Positions 39,907-48,841 of a stretch of 64,000 bases of DNA are shown piece after piece. The stretch is from CAG-791 sp963655255. Lineage in GTDB: Bacteria > Bacillota > Clostridia > Lachnospirales > Lachnospiraceae. Position numbers and translations under genes: made by a program. The notes beneath the pieces are model-generated. The model saw only the letters and a program-made list of their open reading frames with translations, was not told where the DNA came from and made no database searches. The first letter of the stretch is position 1. Each line of letters starts with the position of its first letter. The stretch covers positions 1 to 64,000 of the forward strand of contig CAVKEB010000001.1 of the NCBI GenBank assembly GCA_963655255.1, read 5' to 3'.

Positions 39907-42197
39907 AGTTCCGTGTGCAGGACTTCTTTATATTGGGAAAGATCTGTATCCTGATTATTTTTTGCCAAATTGATATCCCATCTGTCTTTTCCTGATTCAT
40001 CAAGATTATTCGTCCGGTACAGATGGAATATCGGCTGGCAGTCAATCATTTGCTCAAGTGAATCAAAAGAAGCGTCTCCCTGCATATCCTCCGACCAGTT
40101 CCATACTTTATCCAGATCAATATCTTCCGGCTGAACGCCGATCGCGGATACTCCGCTCGTGTCCGCTTCTCCATTGCACGAATCGGCCTCTACATAATAA
40201 GGTGCTGTTTCAAAATACCCTGTTTTATGTATTTTTCCGTCATAGTAATATCCTTCGACCTTAATCGGTCCCGCACTTTGCCCATAGTTTGACCCCAGAG
40301 CGGTCGAATATTCCATCACCACGATTTCTTTTCCATATACGGTGTCCTTCAGGGCAACGGACAATCCGAAATATTCCGGATAATCCAGCTGAAACATCCT
40401 GTCCAGCGTACTTTCATCTGTCGGCCAGTTGAACCGGCAGACGTCCTTTTCCTCCGTTTGCAGTACGTCACCGTGTCGGTACTCATAGACAGCGAATGCG
40501 AATCTCCATCCATGCGCATCTTCCAGATAACAGCCGCTTTCATCCGTGTAGTCATGCACATCACTCTGACGGAAGAAAACAATCAGCTCATTCTGCTCAT
40601 CGTCATCCAGATCCGCCAATTCCCAAGCGAAAATGCCGTCTTCTCCGGAATAATTGCCCGTATACAGCATGTCCTGATACCAATACGGACTCTCCATGTC
40701 CGTATTCTGCACAATGCCATACTGCGCCGCGATCTGGCCTTCTACCGCAGAGGACAGCGTCTCATCGACGTCCTTCGCCCCCGTTGGATCCCACCATTCA
40801 CTCTCATAATTCGGACCAGTCGGCGCATAGTTCAGAGTGTCGTCGCTGTTTTTGTCCACATGATCTTCTGCCTCGAAAAACTCGTTTGACCGCATGTCAT
40901 ATTTCGAATAGAAATCACTCAGATAGTCAAAACTGTCGATGACATTCTGTTCTCCGACACTCAGACTCCCATCCGCTTTCCGGATCACATTGCTGCAGGA
41001 ATAGAGTATGTAATAGGGGACAATGTCCGATGGAGTGATCGTGATCTTATAGAGGAAATAGATTCCGTTGTAAATCTGATGTGTGTTGCCGATCCACTGT
41101 GGATCACTGAGATGGTAGAAATAATACCCGGCGCTCTCTACCCCGAGAATCTCCTTGCTGACGCCATTCTCGTTCACCATAAGATCCGTAACCTTGTCCT
41201 GACCCTCCGCAATCGCGTCATTCCATTCCTGATCCGACATTTCATCAGCGGAATCCAGATATGCATCCAGGCCTTCCACGGTGTAGACCTTCGTCTTCGG
41301 CGAAATAATACTCCCGTATGTCTCCGCATCTTTCTCATCATCAGAAGAAGCCGTTACCGTAATTTTGTCTCCATTCGAGAGGTCGTAGCTCTTATCCGCC
41401 CCATACCCTGTCTCGCGGCCCTGATCATCTGTCTGTGAGTACACCATACCTGCAATCTCGCCATAGGGAGCCGTTCCGTCATACTGAAGCGAATAGTTCT
41501 GGAAAGCGTCGTACTTCCCCACCGGTTTCAGCCCGCTCACGGTAAAATCCTTGTCCTGCAGGGAGATTCTGCAATGGTAGATCTCTTCCAATGCATCGAT
41601 CTCCTGCTCGGCGACATTCCAGGAAAAGGTAATGGTGTCTCCATTGCCTACGTTCTCCCAGGTTTTATCTTGATAGCCGTACAGCATTTCGGTAAAAAGA
41701 TCCGCATTCTTCTTCCCGGATTTGTCCGACGCGCTCTCTCGCGCCTCCTTCAGAAGATCCAAAATGCCTGCACGTGTGGACGCATCGGAATCCAGCTTCC
41801 TCACGGCCTTTTGATTCGCGTGCAGCTTTTTCGCATAATCTTTCAGAAAGGCATCCTTGTCCACCGTCACAGTGGCCGTTCCGATGGTGTCATATCCTTC
41901 GCTGCGCACCACCAGATAATCATCCATACGGATGGTCGGACGGTACAGGATATACACCGCCAGTCCGATCAGAACAGCGGCGGCTGCCGCCCCTGCGGCA
42001 ATCCTGCGCAGACGCCGGTTCCCGAATCCGTGATGTTTCCCGCCGGTTTCTCCGGCAGACGCGCCCTTGCCCGGTTCGATCTCTCCGCCCGCCTTTCCGT
42101 CCGAGACCGGGGGATCGGAGACCGCCAGCTTCTTTCCGCAATGAGGACAATACGCCGCCCCCGCCTTCACTTCCGTGCCACAGTTCGGACAAAACAT
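39882..42197 (-). CDS. Large zinc-ribbon, single-helix protein
   Basis: 771-aa protein, the longest of the cluster. Zinc ribbon (MFCPNCGTEV, YCPHCGKK), Gly-rich linker, membrane helix (IAAGAAAAAVLIGLAVYIL, about residues 66-84), then the shared outside blocks: DDYLVVRSEGYDTIGTATV, DKDAFLKDYAKKLHANQKA, GNGDTITFSWNVAE, KYDAFQNYSLQYDGTAPYG, DLSNGDKITVTASSDDEKD, VYTVEGLDAYLDSADEMSD. The C-terminal 300 residues are extra and unlike the others, with acidic strings such as ELADLDDDEQNELIVFF that look like a calcium-loop-bearing beta domain. ATG 42197 is preceded by GAGGG. The stop lies in a 28-bp repeat. Confidence 0.85.
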   Translation of the reverse strand: MFCPNCGTEVKAGAAYCPHCGKKLAVSDPPVSDGKAGGEIEPGKGASAGETGGKHHGFGNRRLRRIAAGAAAAAVLIGLAVYILYRPTIRMDDYLVVRSEGYDTIGTATVTVDKDAFLKDYAKKLHANQKAVRKLDSDASTRAGILDLLKEARESASDKSGKKNADLFTEMLYGYQDKTWENVGNGDTITFSWNVAEQEIDALEEIYHCRISLQDKDFTVSGLKPVGKYDAFQNYSLQYDGTAPYGEIAGMVYSQTDDQGRETGYGADKSYDLSNGDKITVTASSDDEKDAETYGSIISPKTKVYTVEGLDAYLDSADEMSDQEWNDAIAEGQDKVTDLMVNENGVSKEILGVESAGYYFYHLSDPQWIGNTHQIYNGIYFLYKITITPSDIVPYYILYSCSNVIRKADGSLSVGEQNVIDSFDYLSDFYSKYDMRSNEFFEAEDHVDKNSDDTLNYAPTGPNYESEWWDPTGAKDVDETLSSAVEGQIAAQYGIVQNTDMESPYWYQDMLYTGNYSGEDGIFAWELADLDDDEQNELIVFFRQSDVHDYTDESGCYLEDAHGWRFAFAVYEYRHGDVLQTEEKDVCRFNWPTDESTLDRMFQLDYPEYFGLSVALKDTVYGKEIVVMEYSTALGSNYGQSAGPIKVEGYYYDGKIHKTGYFETAPYYVEADSCNGEADTSGVSAIGVQPEDIDLDKVWNWSEDMQGDASFDSLEQMIDCQPIFHLYRTNNLDESGKDRWDINLAKNNQDTDLSQYKEVLHTELCSGKAVK

Positions 42198-42223
42198 TCC
42201 TTTTCCCCCTCGAAAATACCGAC

Positions 42224-43003
42224 TTACCACTCCGCGGAGTTCTCATCCGCCGTAAACGCTTCGGTCTGCTGAGCCATTTCCGGAGTCTCTTCCGGTTTCT
42301 CCGGCGCTTGACTGCCTTCTGTCTGTCCTTCCTGATCTGAGGGCTTCTCCGCGGTCATCGGATCCAGCCGGTCCGTGTCCGCCCGTTCCACCTTCTGCCC
42401 GCAGGAAACGCAGAACATCGCGCCCTTTTCCAGCGCCGCTCCGCAATTCGGACAGAATTCCTGTTTCTCGTCGGAAGGCTGCTCCGGCGCGGTCTCGTCT
42501 GCCTTCTCCGGTTCCTGCGCGGGCGCCGCCTCCGGGAGTCTCGTTCCGCAACTCGTACAGAATACGCTCCCTGCCTCAACGGGTGCTCCGCAGTTCGGGC
42601 ATACCCGCTGACCTGCATAACCTTCCGCTACCTGATCCCGATACCGTTCCACGGACGCTCCGCAGTTCGGACAGAACTTCGTCCCCGCCGGGAGCGCATA
42701 ACCGCAGCTCGGGCAGGTCACACGGCTCCGGATCTCCTCGATCTGCTTCTGCCCTTCCCGGATTTCCTGACGCATCCGGTCAATCTGCTGCAGAACCGTT
42801 TCATAATCCGTACTGCCGCTGCTCAGTCCGCGCTTCTCTTCATAGAACATGCAGCCCAGCTCCGCATACCGGGCCTGGATTTCGCGCTCCTTCGCGCGGA
42901 TTTCATTGTCAATCCTCGCCTGTTCCAGCGAGCCCTTTGTTTTTCCTGCCACCTGATTCCCAAGGTTTGAAACTCTTGCTCCAATCTGTCCGAAAATAGC
43001 CAT
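42224..43003 (-). CDS. Soluble protein with coiled coil and three zinc ribbons
   Basis: 259-aa protein without signal peptide or membrane helix, the only cytosolic member of the cluster. Residues 20-90 are a charged coiled coil (DNEIRAKEREIQARYAELG; QQIDRMRQEIREGQKQIEEI). Three paired-CxxC zinc ribbons follow: CPSCGYAL/FCPNCGAS (about 96-115), CPNCGAPV/FCTSCGTR (about 133-152) and FCPNCGAA/FCVSCGQK (about 185-205), and then an acidic Pro/Glu-rich tail. It may gather the zinc-ribbon tails of the membrane proteins on the inner face of the membrane; that is inference. AAAGGAG precedes the ATG. Confidence 0.85.
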   Translation of the reverse strand: MAIFGQIGARVSNLGNQVAGKTKGSLEQARIDNEIRAKEREIQARYAELGCMFYEEKRGLSSGSTDYETVLQQIDRMRQEIREGQKQIEEIRSRVTCPSCGYALPAGTKFCPNCGASVERYRDQVAEGYAGQRVCPNCGAPVEAGSVFCTSCGTRLPEAAPAQEPEKADETAPEQPSDEKQEFCPNCGAALEKGAMFCVSCGQKVERADTDRLDPMTAEKPSDQEGQTEGSQAPEKPEETPEMAQQTEAFTADENSAEW

Positions 43004-43062
43004 GTCCTTCTCCTTTCACCGCACACTCATCAGAACATACTCAGATGATCCTCACAGGTGTA

Positions 43063-44415
43063 TCAGTCATCCAACCCTGTCTCTGCTATTTCCTCTCGCA
43101 GATCATCAATGGTCTGATACATTACATCTCCCGTAATTCCTGTTCCGTGCTTCATTTCGCCTTCATCATTTTTTCTGATGTTGCAATAGAGGCCTCCTGT
43201 ATAAATTGCTCTTGAATTCTCACCGCTTTTGATCCTGATCCTGTAAACCGGCATATAGAAATTGAACGGAGCTTCTGACGCATCATCGCTCAGATCCGCG
43301 TCATTCACATCCTTGATGCAGTAGAAGCGGTATCCCACGCACTCCGTATCCAAAATGCTCTCGCCATCGTTTAACCAGTGCTGTCCCGCATAGTTCTCAA
43401 CATTCGACTGCATTTCACTGTTGAGTTCATTACGTTCCTCGTCGGTCAGCTCATCGGCCGACTCGACAAACACCGGAATGCCGCTGACGGTATAGGTCTT
43501 CTCCGTGGGAGAAAGAACCTCTCCATAATATTCCGCGTCCCAGGTGTCGCCGTTTACGGACTCCGCAACGACCGTAATCTGATCTCCGTTGGAGAGCGAC
43601 TGCTCGTCATCTTCCGACTGTCCCTTTATGGAATACCGGATGTCTCCCGACTGCTCCGTGGAATCCGTATTGGTAAAGACGGCGGTTCCGTGATGGTCCA
43701 CTCCTTCATAGTCGATGGAGAGTCCGGCAAAAGGATCATAGGTTCCCACTTCTTCCAGTCCCTTCACCTTGACGCTGTAATCGCCACACTTGATTCTGCA
43801 GTGGAAAATATCCTCCGCCGCCCTGACCAGACCTTCATTCAGATACCAGGACCAGGTCAGGTCATCTCCGTTGCTCACATGATCCGACGGATAGACGGAG
43901 CCGTTGTTCTCCAGGAAAAATGTTCCGAACACATTCGTAATGCTCCGCTTTGTCAGATTGTTTCCGTAGTAGCTCACGTTATCGGCGAACTGTCGGCACA
44001 CCGAGTCCTCTGGTTCCTCCAGATATTTCTTCAGGGCACGCTGATTCAGTTTCAGCTTTCCGGCATAGCGGTCCTGAAATTCATCCTCATCAACCTCCGC
44101 ATTGACTCTCGCGTAGCCGTTGCGTCCGTCGAACGACACTTTCAGGCACCGGTTCAGGTCGATGGTCGGGCGATAGAAAATTTTGAACGCCCCGAAGACG
44201 ATCACGAGGACTGCTGCCAGCAGAATCCATTTCCTGGCCTTCTGCCAGCGCCGGTTTTCCTGACGCGGATTGCTCCGGGCCGCCCCGTTTCCCCCGGCGG
44301 TTTCCGGGCTCTTTCCCGACTGATTTCCTGTCTGTGCTGCCGCCAGTTTCGTTCCGCAGGAAGAACAAAATGATGCTCCCTCCGGATTCATCTTTCCGCA
44401 ATTCGGACAATACAT
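43063..44415 (-). CDS. Zinc-ribbon, single-helix protein with outside domain
   Basis: 450-aa protein: zinc ribbon (MYCPNCGKMN, FCSSCGTK), membrane helix (WILLAAVLVIVFGAFKIF, about residues 62-80), and an outside region with the shared blocks DLNRCLKVSFDGRNGYARV, DEDEFQDRYAGKLKLNQRAL, SNGDDLTWSWYLNEG, YDPFAGLSIDYEGVDHHG, SLSNGDQITVVAESV, EKTYTVSGIPVFVESADELTD. It is closest in block order to the 498- and 771-aa proteins. It lies between the amidase gene and the triple zinc-ribbon gene with a 33-nt gap. Function unknown. Confidence 0.86.
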   Translation of the reverse strand: MYCPNCGKMNPEGASFCSSCGTKLAAAQTGNQSGKSPETAGGNGAARSNPRQENRRWQKARKWILLAAVLVIVFGAFKIFYRPTIDLNRCLKVSFDGRNGYARVNAEVDEDEFQDRYAGKLKLNQRALKKYLEEPEDSVCRQFADNVSYYGNNLTKRSITNVFGTFFLENNGSVYPSDHVSNGDDLTWSWYLNEGLVRAAEDIFHCRIKCGDYSVKVKGLEEVGTYDPFAGLSIDYEGVDHHGTAVFTNTDSTEQSGDIRYSIKGQSEDDEQSLSNGDQITVVAESVNGDTWDAEYYGEVLSPTEKTYTVSGIPVFVESADELTDEERNELNSEMQSNVENYAGQHWLNDGESILDTECVGYRFYCIKDVNDADLSDDASEAPFNFYMPVYRIRIKSGENSRAIYTGGLYCNIRKNDEGEMKHGTGITGDVMYQTIDDLREEIAETGLDD

Positions 44416-44448
44416 AGCGTGCTCCTTTCTCTTTGCCTGGATCCCTTC

Positions 44449-45471
44449 TCACGGGGTCTCTGTTTCCGTCTGCTGCTCCAGATCTTCAAAGTACCGGTCG
44501 ATTCCATCGGCCATGCCCTGTACCATTTTCTGCTGATAATCCGCGGACGCCATCCGCTGATCCTCCTGCGGATTCGTCATGAACCCCATCTCCAGCAGGG
44601 TGGTCGGAACTCTGCTCCAGTTGTTCCCGCTCATGGAATCCGTCTCCCACACCTTTCGTTTCCTGCATCCGGTTGCGGACACAAAGGCATCCAGCACATC
44701 CTCCGACAGCAGCCGGGACTTCTCATACTCTTCCGGTATGTAGGGATTCTCCGGCGTAATGCAGATGGTCATGGCTCCATTGGCGGTGGAGTCCTCCGAG
44801 CCGTCCGCGTGAATCCGCAGGAAAACATCCGCATTCGCCTCGTTGGCAATTTCCGCCCGTTCCCTGCAGCTCAGCATCCGGTCACTGTCCGTCCGGGTCA
44901 TCCGCACGGTATAACCGCGCGTTTCCAGTTCTTCTTCCAGCTGCTCCGCCACCGTCAGAGTCAGTTCATATTCCATCAGGCCGCTTGAGGTTCCATGCGT
45001 CCCGATGGCATCCTTCGCTTTCTGCTGCGCGGATCCCGGCCCCAGAGGCTCCGTCTCGTTGGAAATCTTCGATGTATGCCCCGGATCTAGCACAATGATC
45101 TTCTGCTCCGCACGGTCTTCCGATGCATCACTATCCGGAATGTCGGAAACAGCACTTTCTTCCTCTGGTTCCTTCGTATCCTGCTGCGTCCCGGCCCCGG
45201 TACTCTCATCTTCTTCCGAAGAAGCATCCGCGCCGGTTTCCGGGATCTCTCCCTCTTCCGAAGAGGCATCCAAGCCGGTTTCCGAATTCTCTTCCCTGCT
45301 GTCCCCGGGAGCTTTCTCTTCTTCCGGGATGCTCTCCCAGGACGCTTCGGAAGCGGTCTCTTCTGTCCGCGTGACTTCCGTCCCCGCGCTGTCCCGAACC
45401 GGCGCGCCGCATCCCGCGAGCAGAACCGCTGCAGCGATCAGCAGTGCCGGTCCTCTCCATAATTTCTTCAT
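44449..45471 (-). CDS. Lipoprotein N-acetylmuramoyl-L-alanine amidase
   Basis: 340-aa exported zinc amidase (Amidase_3) that cuts the bond between muramic acid and the stem peptide of peptidoglycan. The signal peptide ends in LLAGC. Residues about 22-110 are an acidic, repetitive spacer with two related units (ETGLDASSEEGE and ETGADASSEEDE). The catalytic domain starts at IVLDPGHT (zinc His), has a Glu near GLMEYELT, RIHADGS with a second His and LLEMGFMTN with the catalytic Glu. It is embedded in the zinc-ribbon cluster, linking the cluster to cell-wall turnover. ATG 45471 lies 13 nt after the end of the upstream gene. Confidence 0.92.
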   Translation of the reverse strand: MKKLWRGPALLIAAAVLLAGCGAPVRDSAGTEVTRTEETASEASWESIPEEEKAPGDSREENSETGLDASSEEGEIPETGADASSEEDESTGAGTQQDTKEPEEESAVSDIPDSDASEDRAEQKIIVLDPGHTSKISNETEPLGPGSAQQKAKDAIGTHGTSSGLMEYELTLTVAEQLEEELETRGYTVRMTRTDSDRMLSCRERAEIANEANADVFLRIHADGSEDSTANGAMTICITPENPYIPEEYEKSRLLSEDVLDAFVSATGCRKRKVWETDSMSGNNWSRVPTTLLEMGFMTNPQEDQRMASADYQQKMVQGMADGIDRYFEDLEQQTETETP

Positions 45472-45484
45472 TCCGCTTCGTCTC

Positions 45485-47473
45485 CTAAGAGGACAGCTTC
45501 TCTCTGACCGAAACAATCGTTTTGACATTTTTGTATTCCACGTCATTCAGGAAGTCCTTGACCCGGGAATCGAAATCATCCGGTTCCACCTTCGGCTGAT
45601 ACCAGGATTTCGACTCGAAGTATTTCTGAATGCTGTCCGTCTTGAATTTGCGTCCGTGCTTTGCATAAATCTCATTGATGAACATATTCAGTTCATCCTT
45701 GGTATATCCGTCGAAGTAAGACGCCGGATACTCTTTCGTATCGCTGTCCGGAAGAAGGTACTCCGCATCATCCGATGACTTGGACGTCTTGGAGGCAGAT
45801 GACTTTTTATTCTTCTGATTTCCCGATTTTCCGGAGGTGCTCAGCTCCGTCACGTTGTAATTCCCTTTCATTGCCGTGACATTCCTCGCCACCACCTGAT
45901 CGGATTCATCCGCCTGACTGTCCGTATAAATCTTGTTCCCCTCCGTGCTGTCCTCACTGGACCAGACGAACGTTCCGTCACTTCTGGAAATCACGTTGTC
46001 GCACCATGCAAGCATATATGAGATAGCTTGCTCTTTTTTGCCTGTATTCCCTCCAGTCCAATAGTTATCCAAAGCTGTAAATGAAATCTTGTAGAGTGCA
46101 AAGTACCGATTCACGACTGGCGTGTCATCATCGTCATTGGCTGCCTGCTCCTCTTTGCTGTTCGCCAGATAGGTCGTCACCCTCTGAATCGAATCAATCG
46201 ATCCTGTCGTCCACCAGCTAAGGCTGACATCGGTGTTCAAAACATATCTAATGTCCGCCCCTTTCCCCACATATTGGCTCAGGCTTGCTTCCACGAAATC
46301 ATCCAGCTGATCGTTGAGCGGAGTCAGATCCACGTCGTCCGTGGCCTCCAGATACTTATCCACCTCCGAAGCTTCCACGGTATATTCCTTCTCCGTCGGA
46401 TCCAGCGCATATCCTTTTTTCGCCAGCTGACTTCCTGCCTTTGCCTGAATCTTGAAGGTATCTCCCACCTTCAATGCCCCGGTGTTCTCCACGGAGAACG
46501 TGACATTTCCCTTAACAGGCTCTGTCAGGAGTCCTTCATTCACGGACACCTTCAGCGCCGGGCTGACGCCGTCATACTGAATCTCAAGATTCTCAAACGG
46601 ATCGATTTTCGTTGTCGCGGTCAGTCCGGAAACCGTGTACTCCTTTTCCGTCTGAGAAAGCGTATATCCGTTCTGCGCCGTGAAATCATCCGCGTCCGCA
46701 TATCCGTTCAGCTTCACGCTGACCGTAACCGTGTCCCCGTTTTGCAGGGAACCCGTATTCGGACAGGTGTACGTGAACCAGTCTTGGCTGCCGTCACCAT
46801 CCGCAGCGGAATCCACCGACTTCTCCACGTTCATCGTTCCATAGCCGTCGTAACCGGAATATTCCACCTTCACGTTCTCAAACGGATCGATCTCTTTGGT
46901 TTCACTCAGATTCTCCACGGTTACCGAATAATCCGGAGCTTCAATGGTATGCGTCACACGTCCTTCCTGACTCCGGTCAACCAGTCCGGGCGTCAGGATA
47001 CCCTTCAGCGTAAGGGTGTCTCCGTTCTTCAGTCTGCCGTTCTCCGTGTCGTCCAGCGCCTTTGCCAGACTGGCATCCATCTGGCTCCGGTTCAGGATCA
47101 GGTCCTTGTGATCCTTCTGGAATTTGTCATATTGAAAGCTCACTTCCGCCGTTCCGTAGCCGTCATAGCCGCTGAACGCCACCTCAATATAGCGGTCCAG
47201 ATTGACATTGCTCTCCCGTTTGACGGCATACACGGATCCGCCTGCCGCCAGCAACGCAATCAGAAGAACTGGGATCACAATTCTGCCGATTCTCCCCTTT
47301 TTCTTCTCCCGTTTCGGTTCCCGGACAGGAGGACGCACCGGGGTCCGCCGTTCCCCTTCCACTCTGCTTCTTTCCCGCATGGGAACGGCATTGTTATTTC
47401 CCACCGGCGCGCCGCACTTTGTGCAGAATTTCACCCCATCCGGCAAACTGGCCCCGCATTTTGTACAGAACAT
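45485..47473 (-). CDS. Zinc-ribbon, single-helix protein with repeated outside domains and YARHG domain
   Basis: 662-aa protein, first in the cluster. Zinc ribbon (MFCTKCGASL, FCTKCGAP), a basic stretch, membrane helix (VIPVLLIALLAAGGSVYAV, about residues 70-88), then at least three repeats built on ..DPFENVKVEYSGYDGYGT.. / ..LQNGDTVTVSV.. / ..AQNGYTLSQTEKEYTVSGL. The end (about 575-655) is a YARHG domain with YAKHGRKF, a module of unknown function often found on Gram-positive envelope proteins. AGGAGG precedes the ATG and a good promoter lies 150 nt upstream. Probably surface-exposed; ligand unknown. Confidence 0.88.
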   Translation of the reverse strand: MFCTKCGASLPDGVKFCTKCGAPVGNNNAVPMRERSRVEGERRTPVRPPVREPKREKKKGRIGRIVIPVLLIALLAAGGSVYAVKRESNVNLDRYIEVAFSGYDGYGTAEVSFQYDKFQKDHKDLILNRSQMDASLAKALDDTENGRLKNGDTLTLKGILTPGLVDRSQEGRVTHTIEAPDYSVTVENLSETKEIDPFENVKVEYSGYDGYGTMNVEKSVDSAADGDGSQDWFTYTCPNTGSLQNGDTVTVSVKLNGYADADDFTAQNGYTLSQTEKEYTVSGLTATTKIDPFENLEIQYDGVSPALKVSVNEGLLTEPVKGNVTFSVENTGALKVGDTFKIQAKAGSQLAKKGYALDPTEKEYTVEASEVDKYLEATDDVDLTPLNDQLDDFVEASLSQYVGKGADIRYVLNTDVSLSWWTTGSIDSIQRVTTYLANSKEEQAANDDDDTPVVNRYFALYKISFTALDNYWTGGNTGKKEQAISYMLAWCDNVISRSDGTFVWSSEDSTEGNKIYTDSQADESDQVVARNVTAMKGNYNVTELSTSGKSGNQKNKKSSASKTSKSSDDAEYLLPDSDTKEYPASYFDGYTKDELNMFINEIYAKHGRKFKTDSIQKYFESKSWYQPKVEPDDFDSRVKDFLNDVEYKNVKTIVSVREKLSS

Positions 47474-47619
47474 GAAGTATCCTCCTGTCCGTCCGGTCCC
47501 GCATTCTGGCTCCACCACCAGCTGCCACGCATTCCGCACAGAACGGCAATGGCAGTGCTAGCCTTCACTCACGAACCGGACGCATTTTGCAAGAATTGTG
47601 GTTCGATTTGATACCAGCC

Positions 47620-47649
47620 ATTATAGAGAGCCCTTTCCGGTACCTTCAA
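47620..47649 (-). promoter_or_regulatory. Promoter of the zinc-ribbon cluster
   Basis: Minus-strand TTGAAG (47644-47649), 18-nt spacer, perfect TATAAT (47620-47625). It is the only strong promoter before the nine-gene minus-strand run and faces away from the HTH regulator genes. Confidence 0.8.
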
Positions 47650-47691
47650 TCTGTGGCAGGAAATGTGGACAGTGTAATTGCTCGTTTTGTT

Positions 47692-47720
47692 TTGGTGGAG
47701 AGAAAATGAAATGCTATAGT
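47692..47720 (+). promoter_or_regulatory. Promoter candidate for the HTH regulator pair
   Basis: TTGGTG (47692-47697), 17-nt spacer, TATAGT (47715-47720), giving a leader of about 30 nt. The -35 is weak, as in activator- or auto-controlled promoters. Confidence 0.5.
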
Positions 47721-47755
47721 AGAAAAAGAACAAAACTCCGGAGAATACGAAAACA

Positions 47756-48838
47756 ATGAGTCAGTTTTCAGATCTGTTAAGTCAGTTTTTCAGTTCGCGG
47801 CATCTGTCTGCATCGCGCTGTGCGTCCGATTTATCCATTGACCGTTCCAGTCTATATCAGATTCTGCGCGGCAAACGCTTCCCTGCAGATTCTGAACTGC
47901 TCCCTTCCCTGATCCGTTATCTTCATCTGACGCCGGAGGAGGAATCTCTTCTGCGAGAGGCTTTTCAGATCACTTCAATGGGATATGACCGCTATTGGAC
48001 CGCGCGGAATGTCGAGGATTTCCTCCTTCACGGGAGCGGATTCCCTGCAGGCCGCAAGGATCCCGTTTCCGCTCCTGTGGCGTCCGAGTGGACAGCCGGA
48101 ACCTCTGTTTTTACCGGAAAGAGGGCCGTTGCAGATGCCGCTGCATCTCTGATTTCCCGGGCATTTTCTTCCGGCCAATGCAGCGGTGACGCGCTCTCAC
48201 CGCGCCAGCTGTTCCTGTACCTTCCTTCCGACCATGATCTTCTGACTGCCATTCGTCATGCCACTGCTTCAGGCGGCGCCGCCCGGAGGGACGGTCTCCC
48301 GCCTCTGGAAATCTGCTGGCTGACCTCCCTCGACAATACCGGTCAGATTGATTCGGATCACCATTTCTACAATCTGGAGGTCATGAAGGAATTCCTCAGA
48401 ATGGTTTCCACGCGGCAGAGCGTCCGCTGCCGGTATTTCTACCACAACATGCACCCGGAGCAGGACAGATTCACGACAGGTTTTCCTTATTATCTTCTGC
48501 TCCCGGACGGGATACTGGAATTGTCCGGCTCGCTTGACGCCGCGCTTTCCATCGAGTCAGAGAACATCCGGAACCGCATGCTCTCCCGTTTTCGGAATGA
48601 GTGGAAGAACGCCGTTCCGTTCTTCCGGATGATCCCCGGCCGCTCCGTTTCGTTTCGAACGGATGCGCCTTCCGCCGCAGAGTTTCGCGGTTCCTCCATG
48701 CGTTTTTATTCCGACGGAAGTTCTCTCTGTATTATGCCGGACGATCTTCCCGATATGCTGGTGACGACAGAGGTCGGTCTGACCAATGCTTTTCATGATG
48801 TGATGAAGGCTCTTGCCAATCCGGATAGTGAGAAATGA
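47756..48838 (+). CDS. HTH (XRE-type) regulator with large C-terminal domain
   Basis: 360-aa protein. Residues about 5-70 form a helix-turn-helix of the Cro/XRE kind (ASRCASDLSIDRSSLYQILRGKR). The remaining 290 residues have no motif I recognise, but share the stretch FPYYLLLPDG...LDAALSI with FPFYLLTEEA...LSSGLLI of the next gene, so the two are paralogs. GGAG lies twelve bases before the ATG. It is divergent from the zinc-ribbon cluster, which it may control. The next gene starts four bases after its stop. Confidence 0.85.
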   Translation: MSQFSDLLSQFFSSRHLSASRCASDLSIDRSSLYQILRGKRFPADSELLPSLIRYLHLTPEEESLLREAFQITSMGYDRYWTARNVEDFLLHGSGFPAGRKDPVSAPVASEWTAGTSVFTGKRAVADAAASLISRAFSSGQCSGDALSPRQLFLYLPSDHDLLTAIRHATASGGAARRDGLPPLEICWLTSLDNTGQIDSDHHFYNLEVMKEFLRMVSTRQSVRCRYFYHNMHPEQDRFTTGFPYYLLLPDGILELSGSLDAALSIESENIRNRMLSRFRNEWKNAVPFFRMIPGRSVSFRTDAPSAAEFRGSSMRFYSDGSSLCIMPDDLPDMLVTTEVGLTNAFHDVMKALANPDSEK

Positions 48839-48841
48839 TTC

